Program-made: the position numbers and the translations under genes
In this document: positions 25,601-39,529 of the stretch, piece by piece
How positions within the stretch are numbered: the stretch's first letter is position 1
How the letters are laid out: the number at the start of each line of letters is the position of its first letter
The notes under the pieces: generated by a model
The model's database searches: none
Told to the model about the DNA's origin: nothing
Seen by the model: only the letters and a program-made list of their open reading frames with translations
Assembly (NCBI GenBank): GCA_018697195.1
Contig: CM031859.1
Coordinates: 54,549,949-54,613,948 of the forward strand
Origin: Certhia americana
Taxonomy: Eukaryota; Chordata; Aves; Passeriformes; Certhiidae
Reading direction: 5' to 3'
DNA length: 64,000 nt

Positions 25601-28600
25601 ACCATTGATGGTGATAGGGGGAAAGGAGACTTGTAGCTTACAGTATAATTATTTATTATTTGTAAAGACAAAGGCTTTAGGACTTTCCATCTGAAGATAA
25701 TAATTTTATTACCCAGCTGTAAAAAATCCACAACACTATCGGTGAATCATACAATTAATAGTAAGTTTAAAGTTTCACTGTATGCAGTACTTCAGACTAA
25801 ACTCACTGCAAGCTAAAAGCCTGCAACTGCAGGGCAAGGGATGGCATATGAGAGGTTTGGTGTTTCACTGTGGCTGTGGCAGGATCAGATGCTGGACAGA
25901 AAAAATGTGAGACTTGAGATCACTTCAGCACCAAGACTCAACAATTAATTCAATGCCTTGACATGCTTTTCTCCATGGGGAAGCAGGAAAAACTAGCATA
26001 GGCACAGCCCTCAGTAACACGTCCTAACAGCTTCCAGCCTGGAGAAGGTTTTCACCCGTCTGACTCAGAGGGAAGGCAGAGCTACCGTCTGCACAGATGC
26101 GCCTGCAGATACACCAGGTGGGAACGGTGCAGTGCAAGTACTGTACATGTCCTACAGAAATGGGAATGAGGTAATAATGACGGCAACACAGGAAGGCCAA
26201 ATTAATTTCTTAAGGCTGCCCAAAGCGCCTGTGCCAAATAGTGTTTGAAACCCTGCACCTCCCAGATCCTGTGTGAGTAACTGCGACTGCAGTGGAGTTT
26301 TACCTTCAGGACCACTATTGCTGCTACCTTTACTTGCTTTAAGTGCTCTGTCAAAAGTGTTTAACAGCTATTTAGAAAGCAGAAGCAGAGAAGTGGGTGT
26401 ATGGCATTAGTTAGCCACTGCTGTGTGCTGGGTTGCCTTTCTGGTCCCTGCTGTTAAGGGAGGCTGAGGAAAGATAGGTTGCAGAGGGTTGCAAGGGGAG
26501 CCACAAAGCTGGATTGTGGGCTGCCAAGCAGACTGTAAGAGGGGAGACATAAAGACCACAATTTATTAAAAACGAAAATGAGTTGAAATGATTTGTGTGT
26601 TTTGTACAAGTGTTAGCACACATGATAAATATTTGAGAGTACAGAGCTTTTAAACTTTTACTGATAAAGACGTGACAAGATCCAATCACTGATAAATGTC
26701 CTTTGGTGGAAGAAACTCCAAATCACAGCCTGCAATCAGTAGTGAGTACCTCACATGATTGCCTTCAGGCTATGAAAGGATTCCTTCTCCCTGCCTCCAA
26801 GATATATTCTGATTATTTCCCTATCCACCTACCACTTTCTGAAGTGTCCCGGTGGGAAACAAGACAATGATAGGGTAGACCACTGGCAGAAGACACTAAA
26901 CATCCTCAGCAATCTACTTTGTGTAGATTCCCCTGGTGCTCAGGGTCACAGCAATAACCAGATTTGGAGTGGAAAATACAGTTTTCTCTTAAAGATAGTC
27001 AAGCAGGATTTTGAGATTTTCTTTTGCCTTTTTCTTCAGCAAGGATTGTATTTTGCAGGCTGGAATTCCTCATTGTCTTCAGGGTTCAGTGCTTGGTTGT
27101 TTCTTTTTTGTACCTGGTACAGAGCTTTTTCTCCAAAGCTTAAACTTAGAACCCACACTTAGTATGACTGTAGTCTTTGGGTCATGCAGGAATTCAAACA
27201 ATTCTCTTGGGCCATTAAGAGAACATCATTACCCAAATAAACTTTTAAAATAACTTTTAAAAACTTTTCTAAACTTTTAAACTTCACACGAAGTCCTTCT
27301 CTGCTATTAGCCTGCCCTAACAACACTAGACGCCTCATGCTAGTCCCCTGGCAGAAATGAACAACTTCAAGCCTGTCTCATTTCTGTTCCTTATCAGAAT
27401 CTATGAATTTTCAATGAAAATTGAACTCTTTCTGCTCATCTCCTTTTAATAACTTAATCTAGCTGGAATTTCAAAAATATCCCATTGTGAGCACACTGCA
27501 TTCAAAATTTAAAATATAGCTGGACAAGAAAAACATCTTTATGTTTCTGGTAAAGGGTTAAATTTTCCAACTGAGTTGTGGTCAGTTGACACAGGTTCAG
27601 TTGTCCTTTCTTTGCCTGGAGAAATTTAAACTTCAGAGGAAGAAATCTTTGATTCTGGCATTCCTCTGAACACTAGCTAAAAGAGCTACAGCCAGATAAA
27701 TGCCAACATCAATCATGGTACTGAAGAAAAGTTTAATTTCAACTCATTGTGTTTGAAGGAAGAGCACTGACACAACCTTTCTAATGTAAATTGAAGTCTG
27801 GGAATACTAAGTGAAAGTACTCAGATACCTGTCTGTAAGTAGATTTGGAATACAGGAGCTTTGGCCTGGTTGTGATAGTGCTCCATCAGTTTGTCTTCAC
27901 TTCTGCTGTTATCCACTGTGGCGTGCAGGGCTCCCCACTGCACAGTGTGAGGAGCCTATCCCAGGACTAGCAAACAAATACGAGTTTGTGCATGGTAGCC
28001 CTTCTGTGAAATTGAAGATTAAAGGTTTCAGAACTTTACAGCTGGATAAGAAAGAAACAGAGAAAGGTTATGCCAGAAGAAGAAACCTAAAATTATGCTC
28101 AGTATATGGTCACTTCTATAAGCTGCCCATGAGAAATACCTAGGTTTTTGCAAAATCTTTTGTCACAAATGAAGTTATTCAGTGAGAAGAAAAAACCAAC
28201 CCAACCAAAGCCTTAGGAGTAAGCCAAGAATTATTGGCATGTTTCTGTCAGCCACAGTTTTAGCCTCTTTTTTTAATGGGCTGTATCTAAGTGAGCTGTA
28301 TGCATATACTCTGTTTCTCCTTAGCTTTTGAACCTACTCCTTGATTTGAAGTGTATTCAAGACATGAACATGACTGCTATTGCATTATTCTGGAGGGGAG
28401 ATGAAAGGTGCAAAAGCACAAGGAGAGAGGAAAGAAAATCTTAATATTGTTCTGTTAAATCAGCCAAGAGATTCATCTCTGTAAGAAGATTGACTTGGTG
28501 TTCTGTACTCATTGCTTTTATCTGACTTTCTCTTCCTTTCTGCATCCAATACCCAGAGTTTCTGAAGGTCTAAGCCTCACTCATAAGCCCCTCCAATAGC

Positions 28601-29871
28601 TGTCTGTTCTTGTGACCCCTGCAGGAACTTCACAGGAACAATATATCCAAAGGTTGTCAAATTTGGTTCAAATCAGCCAGCAAGTTCTGTGACTACTGAA
28701 GGGGAAAATATATTCAGGGTGCAGTTCAAACAGAAATAGAAAAGCTTGTCAGTCCTGAAGCCACAAACAAACCACCTGATACCAGAGAGAGCTAATGAAA
28801 GGAGAAGGGGGGCTCAAGCTACTTTACCCACTCCGACATATTCCCCTTCAAAATCACAAGTTGAAATGCAGACTAGTAGAAACTGGTTTATTGGTTTTAA
28901 GTGCTTCAACTTCTGCTTGTGATTCATCAATAGAAGAGCGGGCTACAGCATGCAGAGAGGTTTGTTTGGCCAGCTGTGAGCCAGAGCAAGTCCAGACTCA
29001 TGTAACCAGTCATCACTTTCTCACTGTTAATACAGCCATGTGGAGCTCTCTGTTGTTTTTCTTGGAAAGAGTGGGTAAGGATGGAGGGAACATGTCGATG
29101 AAATCTAGTTGCAGGACAGCAAACATCATTTGATCAGCATGTGGAAAGACATGGGAAAGGATCATCTGCACTGTCTATCATACAGATTGCTGTATCCTGG
29201 CTGTCTGAATATTGCAGACATATTTAAAAGGCTGCAAACTGATAAATGACTTTCATGTTCAAGAATCTCACTGAGTGTTCATGGTGGTCAAAGTACATTC
29301 ATTTAAAAAGGCACATTTCTTTTCTTTTATGCATTTTTTTCTGTGTCCTTATGTATTTCAAAAAGACTTAGAAGAAGAAAAAATTAAACATCATTTTCTG
29401 ACCAGCGCAATCTAAATAATTATAGTAATAATTATGTTTGGTGTCTGCTTCTGTGGTGCAAATATAACCCATCCTACCATGTAATAGAAGTTAATTTTAA
29501 ACAGTGCACATTTACACAGCTCATGTGAGGTTTGATTCTATTTTCAGATATTAGCCATGAAAGCTACCACTGTACAAGCCCTCAGTTCAGTGACAACCAT
29601 TTGGAGGGTAATTTCATGACTTGCATTAGCTCAGAGCCACATGTCAGCTAGGGCATGAAGCCATTGCTCAGGAGTAGCTGTGTCTGATTGCAGTGTTCTA
29701 TTAGACTTCTGCTGAGGAAATTTCTGCTAGCCCTGTTTGTGTTTACACTAATGACTTTATACACTGTCAAAGAACAGAAAAGGAGCCTTAAACCACATAC
29801 AGTTTTCTCTTATTTCTTCCTCTGGATCCCTCTACTCTTCATGAGCTATGTGATTATCACCTACTTATCTG
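22601..29871. other. Unique AT-rich DNA, no gene recognised
   Basis: No transposon or coding sequence recognised. Holds an alternating AT/CA-rich patch at about 24166-24225 with an 18-bp perfect palindrome, a patch with more CpG than usual at 26055-26290, and short A/T runs. The open frames at 24364-24732, 27811-28143 and 28795-29133 look like chance: no domain, no repeat family, no convincing splice signals. Confidence 0.6.
24204..24221. repeat. 18-bp perfect palindrome
   Basis: ATATCTATGCATAGATAT is identical to its reverse complement. It ends an alternating purine-pyrimidine stretch (TACATATATACATATC and similar) that starts about 24170. Confidence 0.95.
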
Positions 29872-30184
29872 GATACAAAGGGAGCCTACAAGGAAGGATA
29901 CAGGGACATTTTTTACAAGAGCAGCATGTAGTTACAGGATGAGGGGAAGTGGATTCAACCTAAAAGAGAGTAGATTTAGATTAGATATTAGGAAATAATA
30001 CTTTACAGTTAAGGTGATGCAGCGGTAGAACAAGTGGCCAAGAAAAATTGCTGATGCCCCATCCGTGGACATGTTCAAGACCAGGCTGGAGAACTGGAAC
30101 TCAGAGCAACCAGGTCTAGTGGAAGGGGGTTGGAACTAGGTGATCTGTAAGTTCCCTTCCAACCCAAATCATTCTATAATTATA
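29872..30184 (+). mobile_element. CR1 LINE 3' fragment, plus strand
   Basis: The sequence matches the last ~300 bases of avian CR1. It has the AAGGGAGCCTACAAGGAAGG block, the near-consensus TAGATTTAGATTAGATATTA at about 29970-29989, GATGCCCCATCC, then GGGGGTTGGAACTAGGTGAT and CTTCCAACCCAAATCATTCT at the end. It contains only the tail of ORF2 plus the 3' untranslated region, has small deletions (part of the usual segment after AGGACAAGGGG is missing), and is one of the less diverged copies here. No target-site duplication is evident, as is usual for CR1. The plus open frame 29688-29942 runs into its start by chance. Confidence 0.94.
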
Positions 30185-30739
30185 CACAGAGCAAGTCAGC
30201 AAACCCAGCAGATGGATCAGGCTCTGCACAGATGCTCTGCAAAGCTGTATTCCTGTCTGGGAAATCACTGACCCCACCAGAGATCCTCAGTGCTGCAGCA
30301 AGAGGTAAGGAATGGAACCAAGTATGAAGAAAGGTGAGTATAAGTAGTAGTATAGCACCTTCATAACTCAGTATAATTTAAATCAATTTAATATTTCCTT
30401 CCAAACTGATGAAATATTACCTTTGGCACAATGTATCCACGCTTCCCTCTATCTTTGAAGCCAGCCTGCATTCCCAGTGATGTTGAATTGAGAGCATGTT
30501 TGACAGCCATGTCACCTTCTCTGACATCTAAGTAGGCATTTCCTTTGCACCCTGACCAGCAACTTGACAAACAGTGCATCAAGATGAAAAGGCAATGTTT
30601 TTATAAGGACAAAGAAATGCAATAAAAGCTGTCCCTTTTACTGATCATGAGCCTCTCTGGCAGACTTAACCTATAATGTTGCAATGCTGAAAGGCTGAAA
30701 ATTATCAAAAGTGAGAAGCCATGCTGCTGATCAGCTGCA
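30185..30739. other. Unique DNA between CR1 tail and GC block
   Basis: No gene, repeat family or signal recognised. The 64-codon minus open frame at 30388-30582 has no recognisable features. Confidence 0.55.
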
Positions 30740-31700
30740 AACAGCCCAGGAAGTCAGTGGGTACCTGCTGGACTGGCTGGTGGGGCTAATGGGGCTGCTG
30801 TGCTGATTGGGTGTGTGCAGTTCTGGGGAGAGCAGACACAGAGAAATGGGAGGGGGGAGGGAAGGGAAACCTCCATGGCAGCACCAGCATGTTCTAATAA
30901 AACCCAGGGCTGTGATGCCCAGGCAGAGGTTTGTTTTTCAGAGAGTGTGTGGCACATGGCAGGGTTGTTGATGGCGCTGCCTGGCCGAGTACAAAGAGCT
31001 CCTTGTAGGGCTGCCGGTGACTTGTCCTGGAGTGCTGCCATTCCGGCTGTGTTTTCTGATCTCAATCACTTGGTCACTTGCTCCTGAGTTTACCCCTGCC
31101 TCTGGACACCCTGATTTTAGCTAGAATTCCACTACATCAGCTATTAAAAGGAGGTGTTTGGGTGAGGGGCATGAGCAGTGTCTTGAGGCTGTTAGGGCCC
31201 CCTGTACCCCAAGGGGTTTGGGAGGCACTGGTGGGCTCTCAGAAAGACAACAGGGCTGTGTTCCACATGGGCACTCTGCAGGAAGCCCAGCTGTGTGTCT
31301 GGCCTGTGCCACTGCCAGCACCAGTGCCAGCTGTCCTGGTGACAGCATTCTGGTTCTCCCAGCATCCCCATGGCAGGGACAGGGGGAAGCATGGGATCTG
31401 TCAGTGATAGATGGTGGTGGGAGGAGAACAAGGGGACAAATGAGTACTGCCCCGTCAACTAGCTTGGGAACTAGTGACCATCTTAAAAACCTGGTTTCTG
31501 CTGCTACTATGATCCAGGGATAGGTAGTGTCTAGAATTTGTCAAGGGGCTGAGCTCATCTGCTCCTGCTGCCCTGCCAGGGCCTCAGCAAGGGTGGGATA
31601 GGGATACCTGTGCAGTGATTGTCAACTCCTCACCTTATAGCCTTTTACTTGGGGCTAAGGAAGGCACGTCCTGGGAGCCCCTGTTTCTTGGCCTTACAGA
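30740..31700. other. GC-rich, CpG-poor block
   Basis: Nearly 1 kb that is clearly richer in G and C than its neighbours but low in CpG. Overlapping open frames exist on both strands (30754-31065 minus, 30800-31087 plus, 31078-31407 plus, 31158-31523 plus, 31192-31458 minus), which is a consequence of fewer AT-rich stop codons. None shows a recognisable domain. A retroelement remnant, an old gene fragment or simply a local compositional island are all possible; I recognise no family. Confidence 0.45.
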
Positions 31701-34585
31701 TGAGTTACAGCAACTCTGAAGGGCTATCTTGGATGCAGAGGTGTGCAAGACCAGAGTGTGCAAAGCTGCAAGAGAGATCCAGGTTAAAATTTTCATCTCT
31801 GTTAGCTTAACTGAGTCTTCCCAGCAAAATGATTTATGAAACCTGAAAACTGGTACCCCACAGTGGAATGATTTGCTTTAGTATGGAGCACTTCCAGCTC
31901 CCAATGAACTCATCAAGACTTGGCCAAGGTAAACACTCCTGGAAACAGGTGGCTTGTAAATAATCACCTGGCTGTCAGCATTGAGTCAGGAAACACTGTC
32001 CTGTTTTAGGTCACCTCCACAGGCACAGCTGCTCTGGGATGGCATGATGGCCATGGCCTTGAGCCAGGCTTTACAGTAGCCAGCACCACACCTTTGTGTG
32101 TGCTTAATCCGTGAAGCTGTCATCAGGAACGATGGGTAGGGCAAACAGAAGACTCAAGTGCACGTCAGAGCCTGCTTTATTGTCCTGCCATATTCTTCTT
32201 CCTTGACCTCCCTGTCCATGACTGCACAAGCTGTCCTGGTTTGCACACCCCCTTGCATACCAAATTTGAAGCAAGTCACACCAATGTGGTCTCTCACATG
32301 TCAAATTCCTAGGTGTTCAAGCATCTCCTACCTATCCTATCTCCCTAAACTCTAGGCAGCTGGTCAGCCTGATCTGTGACCTACTGAGCAGCTGCAGCTG
32401 GTGAAAGGGATCTCAGCAGCAGGGTTCAGCTCTGCAGGTGTTTGTGATACTGGGCATTTGGGAGAAGGGAAGAGAGGAGAAAGGGGAGAAAAAGCCAGAC
32501 ATCAATCATCTACTGCCCTAGTCTTATGGTCAGCCTTTGAGACCTGACTGTTGTTACCTATACAGGGACTGAGTATGATGATAGAGGTACTGCAGGAAGA
32601 ATCTAAAGAGTCATGAATCTCCCTTCACCCTCTGCATGTGACCTGTTTTACTGGGAGTAGCTCTGGCATTTCATGAAATCAAGGTGTTGAAAGCAGACTA
32701 CAGGGATTTGGAAATGTGTAGTTAAATTGAGTAATTTCTCCTTCTTACACTAAAAATAGTTTTGCTATGCTGACCTAAAGGCTAGGTTTTGTTCATCAGA
32801 TCATTTAATCATAACTATAGTCCACAGGATAATTAAACTTTAAAAGTTAATTAAAACAGCAATGATCTAAGAATAAGTCTATAAGGAAGGCAGGGAATTC
32901 AGATACTTTATATCTCCTCTTAGAAGTCATGACTTCTATCACATATAATTGCTCTCCCCTGTGGTGTGCATGGGAAAGATCTGTTTCTAAATGAGGACAT
33001 TTTCTATTAAGAACAGCAGGAGAAAAGTTCAGACACCAAGGGCTTACTTAATCTGTAAGGCTGATTTTTAAATGAAATCAGCCCCATCCTGGCTAAGCAG
33101 TGGCACAAATGTTTATTTATGATGGTGTGAATAGCTCTGTTGCCCTTAATGCCATCACTTCTCCTAATGTATGTCCTTCCCTACGTTGTTCAAGCAGCCC
33201 CAGAACACTCACAGGAGGCTTGTTTAATTGGCAACGCACAAACCAAACACCTAGGAATCATCATCTTCAAAAATGTGCCAGCACTACACAGATCCCAAGA
33301 ACCCAATGCCTGGCTGTCTCTCTAGCAAAGACACGCCTGCCAAGTGGGCTGTGAAGGAGGTAGGACTGTGGGAGCAGAGCTCTCTGGAGAGTTGAGCACA
33401 CATTGAAGGGAGTACAGACTGATGATGAATTCCATGGTTAAGAGAGTTGACCTGTAGGGTTGTTCATGGGACTGAGACAAAATGGGCTGTAGATCTGTGT
33501 GGAAAAGGGGTGAGTTCATCAGAGGTGGGCTGTAGACTATGCTTGGGATTGGGAGAAAAGAGGTGTGAGGTTGGATGAAAGTGTATGGTGCTACCCAAGT
33601 ATGAAAGTCCATGACAAGCTATGGGGAAGTAAGCTGAGGACAGTACAGAAAATTCCCTAGCTATCAGTGACAGCTGTAGAGAAACATCCAGGGATTGTTT
33701 CTCTTTCCATAAACACTGCCAATTTTTCTTTCTTTTCTCTGCAAGGTGAGATTCTGCACATATTACAAGCCGACCTAGGTCATTTCAGTAGCATGGATTA
33801 ATCCCACTTTACATGCAGGTAGTTTCTACAGCCACTTGAGTTTTGCAAATGTAGCTGATATCGTGATCACAGAATGAGATTGCTGTGGAAACTGCTTCAA
33901 GAAGCTCTTGCACTTCAGATGAGGCAATGACCTAAATGCTCTTAAAGGGTACAGGGAGTGGCTTGTGCTGTAAACAAGTCTGTGGTGAAACTGAACTTGC
34001 AAACAGACCTAAGGAACCAATACACATTTTTTCTTAAGTAGTCATTGTTTGATTTTTGTATAAGTGAATAAATGGCATTTCCTCTCTTACAATTGTCAGT
34101 TTCTCACACTTCAGTTTCCCCCCAACCCACCTGGCAACAAGGAATGAGAGTCACTATTTGATTCCTCATGTCTCAAGGTAGAGGATCACTATTTGATTCT
34201 AGATTTGAGAAAGCAAGCAGAAGACTGCATAGGAAAATTTCTTCAATGAGCATCAGTTTAAACTACTCTCTGCCTTCCCCATTAAAGTACTTTCTCCTTC
34301 TGCAAGCAACCTTAGTGTCTGGAGTCTTGGCAATTTGTCTGCCTCCTTTTTTTTTTGTTCAGAGGATGTGTGGATAGCTTGCCCAAGCAGCTCCAAGAAC
34401 ATAGCACAGTTTTGTTGTTGATTACCCATCATTTGTCCAAATACTGAAGAATCTGGGAAACATGGCAAAGGCATTAATAGGTAAGCAATGTACAGAAGAT
34501 AACAATAATACTCATTAAAAAGCACTTAGTCTAAGTGATTTGCTGAGCTCTGTTTGCAGTAAATACAGAGTTTAGATAGATGTAT

Positions 34586-34605
34586 ATACACACATATGTG
34601 TGTAT
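34586..34605. repeat. 20-bp perfect palindrome, alternating CA/TG
   Basis: ATACACACATATGTGTGTAT is identical to its reverse complement: a CA run meets a TG run around CATATG. It could extrude as a cruciform or be a replication-slippage product of a CA repeat. Confidence 0.95.
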
Positions 34606-37079
34606 GTCAGCAACAAGTTCTGAAGAGGTGTCTGCCTGTTCACACAGTGTGTCAGCCTATCCAGAGAGTAGCAGCAAGAATATTGCATGAATTTCATGTC
34701 ACTTAATTAATATCTTCAGGCACACTTGATCTCTTGCTAATTCCTGTCTGTAGCAGACATGCATTTCACAGGTCAAACTACTTCAGCCACTTTCTGTCTT
34801 CTTTTGCTATCTTAGAAGGACAAGAGTAAGTGCTGCCAGGACACCTGCTTGGGATCACTTAGCTGAAAGCAATCAGCCAGCATCGTCTGAGCTTTTTCAG
34901 TCCTGCTGTTGCATGCAAGTATTCTTTGCTTTCAGGCTTTGAGAAGCCAGGCTCATCGGGCAGGCCAGAAATCATATTGGTATCTACCCCTAGAAGGAAC
35001 TGCCTGCCCATGGACTAAAGCTGGAATTATTAGAAATCAGCTAAACTAAAAGCTTGTATGAAAGAAGTCACTAAAGGTGACAACGACACCTAACCAGATG
35101 ATCGCCCTATTCTCTTGTGAGACAGACTGACCTGAGCTCTGCAGGGCTCCCATTTTATATTATTATATAAGTGAGCTGCGTTGTGACTACCACTGTAGCT
35201 CAATTTGCATGTTTTTCAGCTGTCATGACCTGGTGGAGGTAGAGGTTACAGAGATGGGTGAAACCTGAGTGTGGATGTGGGGGAGAAGAAAGGCTCTGCA
35301 GTCACAAGACTGCAGCATCATATGACAGGGAATGTGTGTGCGAAGCAGGGAGGGTGGTGGCAGGAAAGGGCAAGAGCCCTCATGTTTGTGTTACAGATCT
35401 GCATCACTGTACTGTTCAGTATCACAATGACCCCTGCTTTCTTAGGGAAAGCCCCTCCTTTCAAAGCAGTTGGCAGTGTCCCTCATATTCCAGCAATGAC
35501 TATATTTCAAACAACCCTGTTGAGCTACTGGAATGAACTTCTCACCAGGTAGAGGTCACAAATATTTGCCTTCTTGTTGAAATACTGGGTCTCCTACATG
35601 TGCTTATTCAATACGTAGGCATATACACAGAGCTACATCCAGAAACCAAACAGTGTTTTAGTTTTGGGAAAAAAAGAATTGCAGAGGTTTGATGAGCAGG
35701 AAAGAGGCCTCACAGTGTGGGAGTTGTGACTGGATCATCCCAGGTTCCTGACATTGGCAGATAGCTTGAAGAATCATTCTTCCCTGTCTATCCTCCCTCT
35801 GTCCTTTGATTGCATACTACTAGCTCTCATTATATGCCAGCAAAATCCATGGATCCATGCCCAACTAGATAGAAAGATGGAATGGGGAGGGAGAGATTGG
35901 CTCCCTTTATTATTCTGCAAGTTAGCTTTATTCCATATCATCCACAGGACCTGGTTTAGTACATGCTGCATGTTGGCAGGTGCAGTAAAAGAAAGCAAAT
36001 ATTATAACAAGAAACTGAATGTGAGTGGACAGGATTTCTTTTTCCCATATAAATGTCAGACTTGCTTATGAGTTCCAGATAAGTAGACAGAGAATGGGTC
36101 TATGAATTTTATTTCTCAGCTGTTCTTATATTCTTAATGTGGAAAAACAAAGGTGGTGGTAGAAAGGGAGGAGTAAGGGATGATAAGAACAGTATTTCAG
36201 CAATGCCCTTCATGATTTACCTGTTCATCTGTAATTGTAGCTTATCAGAAGCACATCAGAAGCCTCAGGTAGAAATAGACAGATCACTGGGCTTGAAAAA
36301 AATGAAGCCATGGGCTCCCAAGGAGCACAGGGCAAGAACCAATGCCATGCTTTCTTGAGAACATAGTGAAATGCACGAAAGTGAGATAAATCCTTAAGTT
36401 ATGCAGAGGAATGTCTTAGAAGCTTCCAATGTGCTTCTCTCCTCAACTCCAACACTTATTTCTGAAAGTGGGAAAAAAAGTACTTCTCTGTTTTCATCCA
36501 TTTCTCTGGTTTATGGCAAAAATACTTGCCAGGATAAGCCCCTAGACACTAATACTCAGTTTCATGAAGGCAAGCACATTGTTGCTCTTGGGGGTCTGGG
36601 CTTCATTATGAACTTGGAAGGTGCCCTTTCAAATCGAGTACCTGCTCATTGTATAAGAGTACCACTAAAATTACTTCAGTGATTTCTTCTTAATGAGATG
36701 CATTGAGATGAGCACATACAACTCTGTCAGTGCTTGAGAAATCCAGTCATAAGGTCAAAATGAGCCAACAGTTTTATTTAATCTGGAAAAATCATAAAGG
36801 ATATGAGTACCAGAAATTCAGGAAAATTCTCACAGAGCATTCAATGTCTCCTCTTAGAGCACTGGAAGGGACAATGCATGACAGAAAACAGTACATTTAC
36901 TACAGATGGCCTTTCAAACCTCCTGCAAACCTGACATGATTCGGAACCACAGATTTGTGTCTTCTCAATGGGAAAAATATGCAGAAAATCTGCAAACTTC
37001 TGGAACTCTCTTGAACAATCCTCACTTCTCCATCAAGTGTTTACTTACAGAGATAGTATCTAGAGATAAACCACTGAGG

Positions 37080-37100
37080 AAAAAAAAAAAAAAAAAAAAA
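37080..37100 (+). repeat. Poly(A) run of 21
   Basis: Uninterrupted A run followed by GAAAGTAAAT. The upstream sequence is not a recognised SINE or processed gene copy. Confidence 0.9.
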
Positions 37101-39529
37101 GAAAGTAAATCTTTCATCTGACAAAAAAGTAGTCTCATGATTTCTCACATTTGCTTGATTAACCTTGCAGAATTTTTGAGTAATAGTCAGTATGTGAAAG
37201 ACAAAACCTTCACATTTTTTGTGCTGTAGATCTCAACATGCCAGGACAGGAGTGTGCAGCAATATAAACCTTTATCACACTAAGAACTTGTCCTCATGTC
37301 TTTAGTGGCATGTATTATTCAAACCGTGAAAGGTACATGACTACACTTGGTTCATCTGAGGACAAGATCTCATTAAACTACTTTTCTTATCAGACTGGAA
37401 ATAAGAATAAGTGATCCATATGAATGCCACAAAACCATACAAAACACTATATAAATTAATCCTGATTCAGTTTTAGTTAATATGTATTCTGTAATTAATA
37501 TGAATTTTGTATCATATCCTGAAAGGGATTCAGTTAAGAACTGTGGTCTGAGCATCCCCTCTTTCCATAATTCTTCTATAATGCTCAGGTTGGAAGCAGA
37601 GGCTAAGTGGAAGCAGATGTCCTCTTGGAAAGGCCTGCAACCATAGAGTAGGGCATTCCTTTTCAAAATCTTAAAATTCACACACAAAATGAGAATTTTA
37701 CTGGAATGTTACTGCATTTGATAATGTTTAGAAAATGTCTTAACACCACCACCATGCTGCAGATTTTTAGGCTGTACTTCAGTGTATCACATAGATGCTC
37801 TTCCAGATTTAGAGACTTTGTGGGTTCAACCCAAATATTTGCAGCCTTAAAGAAGTATCCCATACCTTCCTTTGCTGAAATAACCTGGAAAAATGCACAC
37901 TGGTATGATACTGCACAACCTATTTGTCTGAAAACTGAGGTTTGCAAAAATGTTAGTTGTCAAAGGGTAGCAAGGCTCAGGTTCAAGAAAAACAAAATAG
38001 AAAATAATTTTTATTCCGCCTAGAATGACAAAATTCACAGATTTACCAGGAAGGTTTGGAGACAACAGAAATGGTGGCCTTTCTCCAAGTTGCACTGTCT
38101 GGGGGGGCAAAGGTGTCTTCATGGGGTGAAAGGAGGCATCATGCAGGTCCCCATCCTCTCCTTCAGATCAGTGTCCTGCTCTGCTCAAAGCTCTGATAAG
38201 CAGCAGATTATTTCAAGACCTTTAGATGCCAGGGATATCACCCGGGTGTGGTATGGTAGCACTTCTTTTTTAATACTGTCATGACCTTGTATACAGTAAC
38301 TGCATTAAGATCATTGGTTACATAGTTACAAAGTACAATCTGTATTGTACACAGAAATGTTTCCTCTGATTCCTGAGAAATGAATAAATCTGTCATTCAT
38401 TCAGATTATCTTCTTTTCCCTCTTCTGTCCCCTGAGACTTCTAGCTCATAGCCAATGCTTGCAACATGGTGGTTGCCTGGAGAATTATAATTCCTTGTAG
38501 ATAAGATTATTTGGAATGAAGCCCCCAAGGCTGAAATGAAATGGGAAGGGCCTTTCAGTTTTACCAAATGTACATATGCTCTTATTGAGGGGATTTTGCC
38601 TAGCTAATATTCTAACGAACTGGATGTTTCGTTATGAGCACAAAGAATCTAATCCAATTTTCACAAAAGGCGATAGAAAAAATTCCTTTTGTTTTTCATG
38701 GGGCTCAGATTCTGCACTAATTGTGTTTCCTCTCTCAGTCTAGCAGATATATGAATAAAAAGCTGCAGATGTGGTTTTGATTGTCATTCAATGTTCTTTA
38801 GATCATGTTGTTCATCTAATGAGCCCAGTTATATTATTAGAACTTATGTTTATTCCAGATTTTTTCATTTTGGATACCTTTTCATCTCTATTTTGAAAAA
38901 TTAAAAGTTTTTCTCCTAGAGAAAAAGGAAGAAGCCTAATTTTTAGCACTGTAGAGATACAACAGAGGAAAAAAAAGAATAGTAACACAACATCAGGGAC
39001 AATATATTTCTTCTTCTGAAACATGGAAGAAAATTTGGTTTTTTTCAAGACCATGCCTCTCTCTTGTATTTAAATTTTAAGTGTCCAGTGTTTTAGCTAT
39101 TGTATCCTCTCTTGTCTCTTGACTGGGCTCCCTGTCCTTCCCTTTTAAGTCAGTACAAGAAAGGAGCCCTTTCCTTTCCTGTTCGTGGGGACAGCATGCA
39201 TCTGGTTTCTTTTAGAAATCTGGGTATGGATGAATGGATCCAGGTCCTGGCATTGCCTATTCCTCACCATTAATTCCAAGTTGAGTTAAAACAGCAGAAC
39301 CAGATGCAGAAGACAGCATTTGTAGATACTGTCCTTAGGTCAACTGTTGCACACCTGGATTGTTACACTGTTATGTCAGAGGATAGACATAATATGATCC
39401 TAAAGAAAGAATGAATTTAGAGGTAGCAAAAAAGTGGAAAAAATATTCTCTGAAAAACATAAAACTCCAGCAATGGCAGGTTAATTCACAATGACTAGTT
39501 ATGAGGTTTGGCAAACGAAAAAGCTCAAA

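Larger units (their letters stand above)
31701..39529. other. Unique DNA, no gene recognised
   Basis: About 7.8 kb without a supported gene or transposon. Contains a 35-nt homopurine run at 32460-32494, a repeated TCACTATTTGATT at 34151 and 34186, a 20-bp perfect palindrome at 34586-34605 and a 21-A run at 37080-37100. Open frames up to about 105 codons (for example 35754-36071, 37706-38023, 37373-37687 minus) have no recognisable domains. Confidence 0.6.
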
